NCBI GenBank assembly: GCA_937907035.1
Contig: CALCTX010000210.1
Span: 1-7,631 of the forward strand
Reading direction: 5' to 3'
Source of the DNA: an uncultured Selenomonadales bacterium
GTDB lineage: Bacteria; Bacillota_C; Negativicutes; Selenomonadales; Selenomonadaceae
DNA length: 7,631 nucleotides
This document shows, one piece after another, positions 1 through 6,755 of this stretch; positions within the stretch are counted from its first letter, which is position 1, and each line of letters begins with the position of its first letter. The notes below the pieces were generated by a model. That model worked only from the letters and a program-made list of their open reading frames with translations. It did not search any database and had not been told where the DNA came from. The position numbers were made by a program, and so were the translations under genes.

Positions 1-244
1 TAGAAAAAGGGCTTGCTTTCTGCTTTTGACTAATTGACACAGACTCTTTTCCTTCAGCAGAAATATCAATGACAGCAGCATCTTCCCTGGCAATGCTTTA
101 AGCAGCATAAGCGGCAAGAGTTTCCTTATCGCCAGGTTTGATATAAATGCCATCTTTCATGACACGGTCCCTGAACTCTTTGCCATTTGGTTGACGTAAA
201 TAGTAATTCATTTCTTCTTTCGTCACATTTTGTAAAATACGCAT
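1..244 (-). pseudogene. Unrecognised small protein gene with an in-frame stop; 3' end outside window
   Basis: The frame starts with ATG at 244 behind a strong ribosome binding site (GGAGGA on the minus strand, 256-251, six bases before the ATG). It encodes 48 residues beginning MRILQNVTKEEMNYYLRQPN and rich in charged residues, then meets TAA at 100-98. Beyond the stop the same frame stays open for 32 codons to the window edge and still looks protein-like (SIAREDAAVIDISAEGKES). No signal peptide or membrane segment is visible in either part. I do not recognise the family. The most likely reading, which is inference, is one gene of more than 80 codons broken by a single nonsense change. The alternatives are a genuine 48-residue protein (98-244), or a sequencing error at 98-100. 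It is divergent from the rimP operon and shares only the intergenic region with it. Confidence 0.5.
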
Positions 245-294
245 GATAATTCCTCCATGAATTAAAATTTTAAAATCTACAAAATGGTGTTTAT

Positions 295-321
295 CTTATA
301 TTATCGAAAATTTATTGTTAA
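295..321 (-). promoter_or_regulatory. Candidate promoter of the minus-strand gene
   Basis: Read on the minus strand, TTAACA (321-316) resembles a -35 box and TATAAG (300-295) a -10 box. Each differs from consensus at one position. The spacer is 15 bases, which is shorter than the preferred 17, so this is only a candidate. It lies about 50 bases upstream of the ATG at 244, and its -35 box and spacer fall inside the inverted repeat at 301-352. Confidence 0.3.
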
Positions 322-352
322 AACTTAAATTTTAATAATAAATTTTCGATAA
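301..352. repeat. Long AT-rich inverted repeat in the divergent intergenic region
   Basis: Positions 301-316 (TTATCGAAAATTTATT) are the exact reverse complement of 337-352. The pairing continues inward through one G-T mismatch (317 with 336) and six more pairs (318-323 with 330-335), leaving a six-base loop at 324-329. This gives a 23-base-pair stem. No run of T follows on either strand and the stem has few G or C bases, so it does not look like an intrinsic terminator. It overlaps the candidate minus-strand promoter and lies upstream of the rimP promoter, which suits an operator or regulator-binding site. That role is inference. Confidence 0.7.
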
Positions 353-382
353 AAAGGGGTACATATCACCAAAAGAGAGGGC

Positions 383-411
383 TTTACTTTTTCTTTCAAT
401 AATGTTACAAT
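383..411 (+). promoter_or_regulatory. Extended -10 promoter of the rimP operon
   Basis: The -10 box is TACAAT (406-411), one base from consensus. It is preceded by TG at 403-404, the extended -10 element. TTTACT (383-388) sits 17 bases upstream and matches four of six -35 positions. This is the vegetative sigma-A type. Transcription would start near 416-419, giving an untranslated leader of about 93 bases before the rimP GTG. It is the only convincing promoter I see for the eight-gene operon. Confidence 0.6.
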
Positions 412-440
412 CAAAATGTAAATTTCAGGATGTGTTTTTT

Positions 441-468
441 TAAAGAGTGGGTGCGAGCCCACTCTTTA
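441..468 (+). promoter_or_regulatory. rimP leader hairpin (possible attenuator)
   Basis: AAAGAGTGGG (442-451) is perfectly complementary to 458-467, with a six-base loop TGCGAG. The 441/468 pair extends the stem to 11 pairs. It lies in the predicted leader, about 25 bases after the transcription start. A run of seven T precedes the left arm (435-441). Downstream, five T occur only at 475-479, seven bases past the stem, so it would be a weak intrinsic terminator. Hairpins ahead of rimP are known in other bacteria as attenuator candidates, which suits an operon that encodes NusA. The right arm could instead pair with the rimP ribosome binding site region (492-501). Confidence 0.6.
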
Positions 469-497
469 GTCGTATTTTTAGAGATTATAACGAAGAG

Positions 498-504
498 AGG
501 GGAG
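498..504 (+). promoter_or_regulatory. rimP ribosome binding site
   Basis: AGGGGAG ends six bases before the GTG at 511 and so fixes that GTG as the start. The in-frame ATG at 430 has no comparable site, and its reading would run through the leader hairpin. Confidence 0.75.
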
Positions 505-510
505 TTGCCT

Positions 511-957
511 GTGGCAAAGGCCATTGAAACAGCAGTAGAGAAACTTGTTTTGCCGATTTTGGCAGGAACTGATCTGGAACTGGTTGATGTCGAATATATC
601 AAAGAGCGTGATTGGTATCTCAGAATTTTTATTGACCGGCCGGAAGGGATTGGAATTGACGATTGTCAGGAATTAAGTGAAAAGATTGAGGCTGTGCTCG
701 ATGAACAGGATTTGATTCCAAGCGCGTATATTTTGGAGGTTTCTTCACCGGGACTTGACCGGGTTCTGAAAAAGGACCGGGATTTTGTCAGGGAAGCCGG
801 AAAGACAGTGGATGTTTCACTTTATGAGCCTGTCGATGGGGAAAAGATGTTTACGGCAAAGCTTTCCGGTAAAGATGATAAAAATTTGCTGTTTGAGGAC
901 CGGGAACCGTTAGATTTGACGAAAATTGCCCAAGTGCGTTTACATATTGATATTTAA
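511..957 (+). CDS. rimP: Ribosome maturation factor RimP
   Basis: RimP is a cytoplasmic factor that binds the 30S subunit and is needed for its late maturation. The 148-residue product has the usual family length of about 150. The N-terminal alpha/beta domain covers roughly residues 1-85 and ends with the hallmark EVSSPGLDR (76-84). The C-terminal Sm-like beta-barrel domain follows and ends in RLHIDI. The start is GTG at 511. It puts the protein start at VAKAIETAVEKLV, which matches the family, and it has a well-spaced ribosome binding site. An in-frame ATG at 430 would add 27 residues translated from the leader hairpin and is rejected. This is the first gene of the operon, 17 bases upstream of nusA, and the rimP-nusA pairing is conserved across most bacteria. 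Confidence 0.96.
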   Translation: MAKAIETAVEKLVLPILAGTDLELVDVEYIKERDWYLRIFIDRPEGIGIDDCQELSEKIEAVLDEQDLIPSAYILEVSSPGLDRVLKKDRDFVREAGKTVDVSLYEPVDGEKMFTAKLSGKDDKNLLFEDREPLDLTKIAQVRLHIDI

Positions 958-960
958 TAC

Positions 961-969
961 GGGAGGAAA
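961..969 (+). promoter_or_regulatory. nusA ribosome binding site
   Basis: GGGAGGAAA lies in the rimP-nusA gap, with the GGAGG core (962-966) eight bases before TTG at 975. This decides the TTG start, because the in-frame ATG at 1041 has only weak purine matches upstream. Confidence 0.7.
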
Positions 970-974
970 GGGTT

Positions 975-2132
975 TTGATTAAGAAGAGCAGAGGAAAAGG
1001 AAGAACAAAGGAGAAAGTTCAGGACAGAAGTAATGAGTTTATGGAGGCTATTGCCGCTTTAGGTGAGGAAAAAGGTATTTCTTCGGATATTTTGTTTGAA
1101 GCTATTGAGGCAGCCTTGATAACTGCTTATAAGCGTAATTTTAATTCGGCTCAGAATGTCCGGGTACAGCTTGACCGGATAACTGGCGCTTATCATGTAT
1201 ATTCGATCAAAGATATTGTTGAGGAACCGGAGAGTGAGATAACGGATATTTCTTTGGCAGAAGCCCAGAAGATTAATCCGGATTATCAGATTGGTGATAC
1301 ACTTGAGGTTGAAGTAACTCCAGCTAATTTTGGCCGTATTGCGGCGCAGACGGCAAAACAGGTGGTCGTTCAGAAGGTTCGTGAAGCAGAGCGCGGGATT
1401 ATTTTCGCTGAGTTTTCTAAACGGGCCAGTGATATTGTAACTGGTACGGTACAGCGAGTTGAAAATAAGAATGTTTATATTGATCTTGGCAAGACGGAGG
1501 CTAATCTTCCGGCAACCGAGCAGATCGCAGGGGAAGAATATTTTCATGGTGACCGGATAAAGGCATATGTTATTGATGTCAAGAAGACTTCTAAGAGCCC
1601 GCAGATCATAGTTTCCCGGACACATCCGGGACTGCTTAAGCGTCTCTTTGAGTTGGAGGTTCCGGAAATTCATGATGGTGTGGTTGAGATAAAGTCAGTT
1701 GCCCGTGAGCCGGGTATGCGTTCTAAGATTGCAGTTTATTCCAGCGAGGAGGGCGTTGATCCGGTAGGTTCCTGCGTAGGGCATAAGGGACTTCGGGTAC
1801 AGGCTATCGTTGACGAGTTGCGTAATGAAAAGATAGATATCGTTAAATGGAATGAGGATTCAGCAAAGTATATTGCTAATGCGCTCAGTCCGGCAAAGGT
1901 AGTTTCAGTAGCTGTAAATGAAGAAGAAAAGGTATCGAGAGTTGTTGTTCCTGATTATCAGCTGTCGCTGGCTATCGGCAAGGAGGGTCAGAATGCCCGC
2001 CTGGCAGCCAAGCTTACGGGCTGGAAGATCGATATTAAGAGTGAAACTCAGGCTGCAGAGGAAGAATATGATGACGACATGGATGTCGTAGAAGTAACCG
2101 GAGAAGAGTCGTTCAGCGCAGAGGGGGAATGA
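975..2132 (+). CDS. nusA: Transcription termination/antitermination protein NusA
   Basis: NusA binds RNA polymerase and nascent RNA and modulates pausing, intrinsic termination and rRNA antitermination. The 385-residue product has the N-terminal polymerase-binding domain (about 20-150, with FEAIEAALITAYKRNF), an S1 domain from D153, a KH1 domain with GHKG at 269-272, and a KH2 domain with GKEGQNARLAAKLTGW from G335. An acidic tail (EEEYDDDMDVVEV) follows. There are no C-terminal acidic repeat domains of the proteobacterial kind, which is normal in Bacillota. The start is TTG. The family usually begins at the equivalent of NEFMEA, so this start adds about 19-22 mostly basic residues (IKKSRGKGRTKEK). 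The other possible start is ATG at 1041 (residue 23). The stop is one base before rnpM. Confidence 0.96.
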   Translation: MIKKSRGKGRTKEKVQDRSNEFMEAIAALGEEKGISSDILFEAIEAALITAYKRNFNSAQNVRVQLDRITGAYHVYSIKDIVEEPESEITDISLAEAQKINPDYQIGDTLEVEVTPANFGRIAAQTAKQVVVQKVREAERGIIFAEFSKRASDIVTGTVQRVENKNVYIDLGKTEANLPATEQIAGEEYFHGDRIKAYVIDVKKTSKSPQIIVSRTHPGLLKRLFELEVPEIHDGVVEIKSVAREPGMRSKIAVYSSEEGVDPVGSCVGHKGLRVQAIVDELRNEKIDIVKWNEDSAKYIANALSPAKVVSVAVNEEEKVSRVVVPDYQLSLAIGKEGQNARLAAKLTGWKIDIKSETQAAEEEYDDDMDVVEVTGEESFSAEGE

Positions 2133-2133
2133 C

Positions 2134-2409
2134 ATGGCCGGAGTAAAGAAGATACCGCAGCGTTTGTGCATCGGATGTCAGACGGTACATCCGAAGAAAG
2201 AGCTCATACGCATTGTCAGAAGTCCTGAAGGGGAGTTTTCAGTTGATTTTACCGGCAAGAAGCCGGGGCGCGGAACGTATATCTGCCGCAATGTAGAATG
2301 TATTACGACAGCGGCTAAAGAACGTCGGTTTTCTAAGGCGTTCAAGGAAAATATTTCTGCCGAAGTCATTGAAGATTTGAAGAAACAATTGCTCAGCAAT
2401 CAGGAGTGA
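2134..2409 (+). CDS. rnpM: RNase P modulator RnpM (YlxR, DUF448)
   Basis: This is a 91-residue member of the YlxR family. In Bacillus subtilis the homologue, renamed RnpM, binds the RNA subunit of RNase P and modulates its activity. YlxR has also been described as a nucleoid-associated regulator, so its full role is unsettled. Family marks are RLCIGCQ (10-16), a run of basic residues, GRGTYIC (45-51) and a helical tail. Four cysteines (12, 15, 51, 56) are arranged as two pairs and could bind metal or form a redox site, but that is inference. The start is ATG at 2134 with GAGGGGG six bases upstream, inside the end of nusA. The nusA-ylxR-ylxQ-infB order is the standard one. Confidence 0.95.
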   Translation: MAGVKKIPQRLCIGCQTVHPKKELIRIVRSPEGEFSVDFTGKKPGRGTYICRNVECITTAAKERRFSKAFKENISAEVIEDLKKQLLSNQE

Positions 2410-2415
2410 CAGGGT

Positions 2416-2727
2416 ATGGTACAGAATGAAAAAGTTACCAATCTCCTCAGTATGGCGCAGCGGGCCGGTAAATGTGCTTCGGGACAGTTTGCTGTCAAGT
2501 CGGCACTTGATTCCGGCAAGGTAACGTTGATGCTTATAGCGGGAGATGCTGCTGAGTCAGTAAAAAAGGAATACAGTATGGCAGCAACTGCGAAAAACAT
2601 TCCATATTATGAAGTACTTGACCGTGAAGCGTTGGGGCATTGCCTCGGAAAAGAGCTTCGTTCGGTAGCGGTACTTTTGGATAAAGGATTCAGTAAAGCA
2701 ATGGAGAAGCGGATAACGGAAAGATAA
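2416..2727 (+). CDS. ylxQ: YlxQ, L7Ae/L30e-family RNA-binding protein
   Basis: This 103-residue protein has the fold signature of the L7Ae/L30e/S12e/Gadd45 ribosomal protein family. An N-terminal helix with LLSMAQRAGKCASG is followed by a segment with LMLIAGDAAESVKKE, and then by VAVLLDKGFSKAM near the C-terminus. Family members bind kink-turn RNA. YlxQ is thought to bind RNA or the ribosome, but its physiological job is not established. The ribosome binding site AGGAG (2402-2406) overlaps the last codons of rnpM, nine bases before ATG at 2416. The gap to rnpM is six bases, so translational coupling is likely. It lies upstream of infB, as in most Bacillota. Confidence 0.92.
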   Translation: MVQNEKVTNLLSMAQRAGKCASGQFAVKSALDSGKVTLMLIAGDAAESVKKEYSMAATAKNIPYYEVLDREALGHCLGKELRSVAVLLDKGFSKAMEKRITER

Positions 2728-2733
2728 TATAAC

Positions 2734-2740
2734 GGGGGTG
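2734..2740 (+). promoter_or_regulatory. infB ribosome binding site
   Basis: GGGGGTG ends five bases before ATG at 2746. A TTG directly upstream at 2743 is in frame but only two bases from the site, so ATG 2746 is the start. The protein then begins [12 protein letters not shown], as in the family. Confidence 0.65.
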
Positions 2741-2745
2741 GATTG

Positions 2746-5427
2746 ATGTCAAAATACAGAATTTATGAATTGGCAAAAGAGTTTAATAAGAAGAGCGCGG
2801 ATATTCTGGAAGTATTGGCAAAACATGATCATAAAGTCAGCAGTTCCCTGAACAGTGTCGGAGAGGAAGAGAGAGAGCTGTTGAAAAAGGTGTTTTCTGA
2901 TAAGAAACCGGCACCACAAAAAGCACCGGTAACGCCAAAGAGCGAAGTTGCTAAACCGGTTGTTTCTCAGGAATCACCAAAGAAGGAACAGGCTAAGGTG
3001 CAGCCACCAAAACCTCAGCCGGTAAAAGCGGCGATACCGAAGCCGGGAGTGCTAAATCAGCAGAGCAAACCGCAGATGCGGAATGATAATAAACCGGCAG
3101 TTCATCAGCAGACGAATAATATTCAGCGTAATAATCATCAGCAAAATATTAATCGTGTGCCGAATAATCAGAACCGGCCGCATCCTGATCAGGCACAGAG
3201 AAACAATAACAATCAGCAGCACAATATGCATAATAATAATCGGCCGCAGATGAACAATCAGCCGGGGAACGGAAACCGGCCGCAGGGTAATAACCGGCCG
3301 GACAATGGCAATCGGCCGCAACAGCAAAATGGCGGCAATCACCAGAATTTCAATAATCAGCGTCAGCAGTTCAATCAGAACCGCAATTCGGAGAAAAATC
3401 GCAACATGGATAATCGCAACATGGATAATTTTAACGAATATGGCGGTCGCCAGCATGGCAAGGACAAGCATAATAACAATAATTTTAACAATAAGAACGG
3501 AAAGTTTAATCAGAACAACAGAAATAATATGAGCAATAATTTTGGAAACCGTAACAACAAAAACGGTAAAAACAAGAACAACCGTAATCAGCAGCCACAG
3601 CCACAGCCGAAGGCAGAGATAGCTCGTCCAAAGCATATTAAGATTGGCGAGTTTATTGCTGTCAAGGATTTGGCAAGTAAGATGAGCTATACTGCGATTG
3701 AAGTCATAAAGAAGCTTATGCTTATGGGCGTTATGGCAACGATCAATCAGGAGATCGATTTCGATACGGCGGCATTGGTTGCATCGGAATTTGGTGTTAC
3801 GGCAGAGGCTCTTCCTCCGGAGACAGATCCGACGGAGATTCCGGAGATTGAGGATGATCCAAAGGCGATGGTACTTCGTCCGCCGGTAGTTACGGTTATG
3901 GGACATGTCGATCATGGTAAGACATCTTTGCTTGATGCTATCCGTAAGAGCTCGGTAAGTGCTCATGAGGCTGGCGGTATTACTCAGCATATTGGTGCTT
4001 ATCAGGTAATGTGCCAGGATAAGAAGATTGTTTTCCTTGATACGCCGGGTCATGAAGCATTTACGGCAATGCGTGCCCGTGGTGCTCAGGTAACAGATAT
4101 TGCCATTTTGGTTGTTGCCGCGGATGATGGCGTAATGCCGCAGACGATTGAGGCGATCAATCACGCTAAGTCAGCGAAAGTACCAATTATTGTTGCGATC
4201 AATAAGATCGATAAACCAGGAGCAAATCCCGATTATGTAAAACAGCAGTTAGCTGAGCATGAGCTGGTTGCTGAGGACTGGGGCGGCGACACGATCATGG
4301 TTCCGGTTTCGGCAAAACAGAAACTCGGTATCAACGATCTGTTGGAAATGGTTTTGTTGGTAGCTGAAGTGCAAGAGCTTAAGGCTAACCCGAATTGTGA
4401 TGCCCGGGGTGTAATTATTGAGGCACAGCTTGATAAAGGCCGTGGCTCGGTAGCTACTGTACTTGTTCAGAAGGGTACACTTCGTATTGGTGATACGATA
4501 ATTGCCGGTACGACTTATGGTAAAGTAAGAGCTATGGTCAATGACCGGGGAGATAATGTTCGTAAAGCCGGTCCGTCAATGCCGGTTGAGGTTCTCGGAC
4601 TTTCGGGAGTGCCGGAGGCCGGTGATGTTTTGGCAGCAGTTGATGAAAAACTTGCACGTTCTATTGCTGAGAAGCGTATTGAGAAACAGCGTACTGAGCT
4701 TATCCGTTCTAAGAAGGTATCACTCGATGATCTCTTCCAGCAGATTCAGGAAGGAAATATCAAGGATCTCAATATTCTTGTTAAAGCAGATGTTCAGGGA
4801 TCGGTTGAGGCACTGAATGCTTCATTGTTGAATCTTAATAAGAATGATGAGGTTCGGGTAAGTATTGTTCATTCCGGTGTCGGTGCGGTAAACGAGTCTG
4901 ATGTCATGCTGGCTTCGGCATCAAATGCATTGATCATTGCGTTCAATGTCCGTCCTGATGCCAATGCGCGTAAGCTGGCAGATACAGAAAATATTGATAT
5001 TCGTACGTATCGTGTTATTTATGATGCGCTCAATGATGTTAAGGACGCTATGTCCGGCATGCTGGCGCCGAAATACAAAGAGGTTATTCAGGGCAAGGTG
5101 GAGATTCGTCAGGTAATGAAGTTCTCCAAGGCTTTGGTAGCAGGATCTTACGTTTTGGAAGGAAAGGTAATGAACAATTCCAAGATTCGTATTATCCGTG
5201 ATAATATCGTGCAGTTTGATGGTGAGATTGATTCACTGCGTCGCTTCAAAGACGATGTAAAAGAAGTTGCCGCTGGTTATGAATGCGGTATTACGATAAA
5301 AGATTATCGTGATTTCCAAGAAGGCGATATTCTTGAAGTTTATACGATGGAAGAGGTTGAAACCTCAATCGCCGAGGCCAATGCACAGGCGGCTGAACGT
5401 CGGGAAGCAGCGGCTGAAAAGGAGTAA
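2746..5427 (+). CDS. infB: Translation initiation factor IF-2
   Basis: IF2 is the GTPase that places fMet-tRNA on the 30S subunit and promotes joining of the 50S subunit. The 893-residue product has an IF2N domain (1-50) and a lysine/proline segment (51-105). A low-complexity Asn/Gln/Arg linker (about 103-289) follows, then a second IF2N domain (about 296-350). The GTPase domain has GHVDHGKT (386-393), GGIT (410-413), DTPGH (432-436), NKID (486-489) and SAK (522-524), so all five G motifs are intact. Domain II and domain III ([12 protein letters not shown] from 679) follow. The C-terminal fMet-tRNA-binding domain ends in a charged helix rich in Ala and Glu. The length is close to E. coli IF2 and longer than many Bacillota forms because of the linker. 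It starts 18 bases after ylxQ. Confidence 0.98.
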   Translation: MSKYRIYELAKEFNKKSADILEVLAKHDHKVSSSLNSVGEEERELLKKVFSDKKPAPQKAPVTPKSEVAKPVVSQESPKKEQAKVQPPKPQPVKAAIPKPGVLNQQSKPQMRNDNKPAVHQQTNNIQRNNHQQNINRVPNNQNRPHPDQAQRNNNNQQHNMHNNNRPQMNNQPGNGNRPQGNNRPDNGNRPQQQNGGNHQNFNNQRQQFNQNRNSEKNRNMDNRNMDNFNEYGGRQHGKDKHNNNNFNNKNGKFNQNNRNNMSNNFGNRNNKNGKNKNNRNQQPQPQPKAEIARPKHIKIGEFIAVKDLASKMSYTAIEVIKKLMLMGVMATINQEIDFDTAALVASEFGVTAEALPPETDPTEIPEIEDDPKAMVLRPPVVTVMGHVDHGKTSLLDAIRKSSVSAHEAGGITQHIGAYQVMCQDKKIVFLDTPGHEAFTAMRARGAQVTDIAILVVAADDGVMPQTIEAINHAKSAKVPIIVAINKIDKPGANPDYVKQQLAEHELVAEDWGGDTIMVPVSAKQKLGINDLLEMVLLVAEVQELKANPNCDARGVIIEAQLDKGRGSVATVLVQKGTLRIGDTIIAGTTYGKVRAMVNDRGDNVRKAGPSMPVEVLGLSGVPEAGDVLAAVDEKLARSIAEKRIEKQRTELIRSKKVSLDDLFQQIQEGNIKDLNILVKADVQGSVEALNASLLNLNKNDEVRVSIVHSGVGAVNESDVMLASASNALIIAFNVRPDANARKLADTENIDIRTYRVIYDALNDVKDAMSGMLAPKYKEVIQGKVEIRQVMKFSKALVAGSYVLEGKVMNNSKIRIIRDNIVQFDGEIDSLRRFKDDVKEVAAGYECGITIKDYRDFQEGDILEVYTMEEVETSIAEANAQAAERREAAAEKE
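3175..3318 (+). repeat. Asn-Arg-Pro repeats in the IF2 linker, marked by CGGCCG
   Basis: Five copies of CGGCCG occur at 3175, 3241, 3277, 3295 and 3313, each coding Arg-Pro after an Asn. The last three are exactly 18 bases apart and the step before them is 36, giving a loose six-residue period of the type (G/N)NRPQx. The repeat lies wholly inside infB. It suggests growth of the linker by slippage or unequal exchange, which is inference. Confidence 0.7.
3397..3426 (+). repeat. Perfect 15-base tandem duplication in the IF2 linker
   Basis: AATCGCAACATGGAT occurs twice in a row (3397-3411 and 3412-3426), coding NRNMD twice (residues 218-227). The identity extends three further bases (AAT) into a third partial unit. 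Because the unit is 15 bases, gain or loss of a copy keeps the frame. Confidence 0.85.
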
Positions 5428-5430
5428 GTT

Positions 5431-5814
5431 ATGGGACAGCTTCGAGTAGAAAAAGTACAGGAACTGATGAAGCAGGAAGTCAGTAAGATAATTCTGCAAG
5501 AACTGAAAGACCCGCGGATCGGTTTTGTAACTGTGACACAGGTTGAGGCTACCGGGGATTTGCGCAGTGCCAAAATCTATGTCAGTTTGATGGGCAGTGA
5601 ACAGCAGGTTCGTGATTGCTGGGAAGGACTGACTAGTTCTCTGGGCTTTATCCGCCGGGAGATCGGTAAGCGTATCCGATTGCATTTTACACCGGAGCTT
5701 TCCTTGCAGCTGGATAAGTCACTGGATTACAGTGCCCATATTCAAAAATTGTTAAATGACATTAATCAACAGGCAGCAGAAAAGGCAAAAACGGAGATAA
5801 AGGACGAAGAATGA
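5431..5814 (+). CDS. rbfA: Ribosome-binding factor A
   Basis: RbfA is a small KH-fold protein that binds the 30S subunit near the 5' end of 16S rRNA and helps late maturation, especially during cold adaptation. The 127-residue length is typical. Visible family marks are RVEKVQELMKQEVSKII at the N-terminus, DPRIGFVTVT (27-36), and FIRREIGKRIRLHFTPEL followed by LDKSLDYSAHIQKLL. A short charged tail (EKAKTEIKDEE) ends the protein. The ribosome binding site AAAAGGAG overlaps the infB stop, six bases before ATG at 5431. The gap to infB is three bases. The last four bases form ATGA with the start of nrnA, so the two are probably translationally coupled. Confidence 0.96.
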   Translation: MGQLRVEKVQELMKQEVSKIILQELKDPRIGFVTVTQVEATGDLRSAKIYVSLMGSEQQVRDCWEGLTSSLGFIRREIGKRIRLHFTPELSLQLDKSLDYSAHIQKLLNDINQQAAEKAKTEIKDEE

Positions 5815-6755
5815 AGATATCGTTGGCAGAAGCGGGGAATATTTTGACCGCTGCGAAAAAAATAGTGATCACAGCTCATGAAAATCCGGATGGTGACGCG
5901 ATAGGTTCTTCATTGGGATTGATGTATTATCTCCGTTCAATTGGCAAATCAGTGACGGTTATGTTGGACGATGATATTCCAGCGAATTTTTCTGTTTTGC
6001 CGGGTACAGCTGAGATCATCAGACCTGATGGGGCAGAAAGCGATGCTGATCTTTTGGTAGTTCTTGATTCGTCGCTGGACCGGATCGGCAGTGTGCAAAA
6101 GCATTGTCCACAGGCAAAGGTGCTGAATCTTGACCATCACGTGTCAAATGATGGAAAGGCGGAGTACGTTTACGTTGATTCCAGCCGGGCAGCTGTAGCT
6201 GAGATAATTTATGAGTTGCTGAAGTTGTTGAAGGCAGATTTTTCGGTGGAAGCGGCAGAGGCTGTTTTTACCGGCCTGGCAACCGATACAGGCTTTTTCA
6301 AGTATTCTAATACTACACCGTATACGATGCGGGCGGCGGCCGAATGTATCGAGCGGGGAGCAAAACCGCATATTATTTCTGAGGCGCTTGAAGCCAAACC
6401 ATATGCAGAAGTGAAGGGCATGGCGGCGGCTATGCAAACCATTGAGATAGTTGCCGACGGGAAGATAGCCGGTATGTATCTTGATTTAGCGACGATGCAG
6501 ACTATTGATTCAACGGAAGGGTTTATTGATTTCGTCAGGATCATTGACGGAGTCGAGGTCGCAGTTTTGATAAAGAACATTGACCGACAGGTGTGTCGGG
6601 TAAGTATGCGGTCCAAAGGTTTTGATGTCAATCAAGTCGCAATGTCGCTTGGCGGCGGCGGTCATGTACGGGCTGCCGGTTGTACGTTGCATTGCGATTT
6701 GGCAGAAGCAAAAACTAAAGTGCTTAATGCACTGACAAAAGCAATGGGAGAGTAA
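5811..6755 (+). CDS. nrnA: Bifunctional oligoribonuclease and pAp phosphatase NrnA
   Basis: NrnA is a DHH/DHHA1 phosphoesterase of the cytoplasm. It degrades nanoRNAs of two to five nucleotides to mononucleotides and hydrolyses 3'-phosphoadenosine 5'-phosphate to AMP, replacing Orn and CysQ in many Bacillota. The 314-residue product has the metal-binding motifs in order: HENPDGDAIGSS (H23, D27, D29), D86 in VVLDSS, the DHH motif at 108-110 within LDHHVSN, and D159 in ATDTGFF. The DHHA1 domain has the substrate-binding glycine loop GGGGHVRAAGC (281-291). No key residue is missing. The ATG overlaps the rbfA stop as ATGA, with AAAGGA (5799-5804) as ribosome binding site. A position between rbfA and truB is common in Clostridia and Negativicutes. 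Confidence 0.95.
   Translation: MKISLAEAGNILTAAKKIVITAHENPDGDAIGSSLGLMYYLRSIGKSVTVMLDDDIPANFSVLPGTAEIIRPDGAESDADLLVVLDSSLDRIGSVQKHCPQAKVLNLDHHVSNDGKAEYVYVDSSRAAVAEIIYELLKLLKADFSVEAAEAVFTGLATDTGFFKYSNTTPYTMRAAAECIERGAKPHIISEALEAKPYAEVKGMAAAMQTIEIVADGKIAGMYLDLATMQTIDSTEGFIDFVRIIDGVEVAVLIKNIDRQVCRVSMRSKGFDVNQVAMSLGGGGHVRAAGCTLHCDLAEAKTKVLNALTKAMGE

Noticed and set aside
441..479. Leader hairpin as a strong intrinsic terminator of upstream transcription
   Set aside because: The T run is interrupted (AGTCGTATTTTT) and begins seven bases after the stem. The gene to the left is on the other strand, so nothing upstream needs terminating. An attenuator role remains possible.
430..510. Upstream ATG extending rimP by 27 residues, or a leader peptide
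   Set aside because: It has no ribosome binding site and would be translated through the leader hairpin. The GTG at 511 has a well-spaced site and matches the family N-terminus.
1059..1673. Minus-strand frame of 204 codons opposite nusA
   Set aside because: The composition is random-looking (many Asn, Ile, Leu, Cys), it has no ribosome binding site, and it lies fully within a certain gene.
2723..2732. TA-rich GATAATATAA before infB as an internal promoter
   Set aside because: No acceptable -35 box lies 16-18 bases upstream, and the stretch is the end of ylxQ plus the intergenic gap.
2743..2745. TTG start for infB one codon before ATG 2746
   Set aside because: It is only two bases from the GGGGGTG site, and ATG 2746 is better spaced.
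3305..3532. A + strand frame of 75 codons inside the infB linker
   Set aside because: It is an out-of-frame reading of the same repeats, giving Ile/Thr/Ser-rich sequence, with no good ribosome binding site.
3052..4164. Long open frame on the minus strand (370 codons) opposite infB
   Set aside because: It is a shadow of the Asn/Gln-rich region: AAT, AAC and CAG codons read backwards as Ile, Val and Leu. It has no ribosome binding site, no recognisable domain, and infB is certain.
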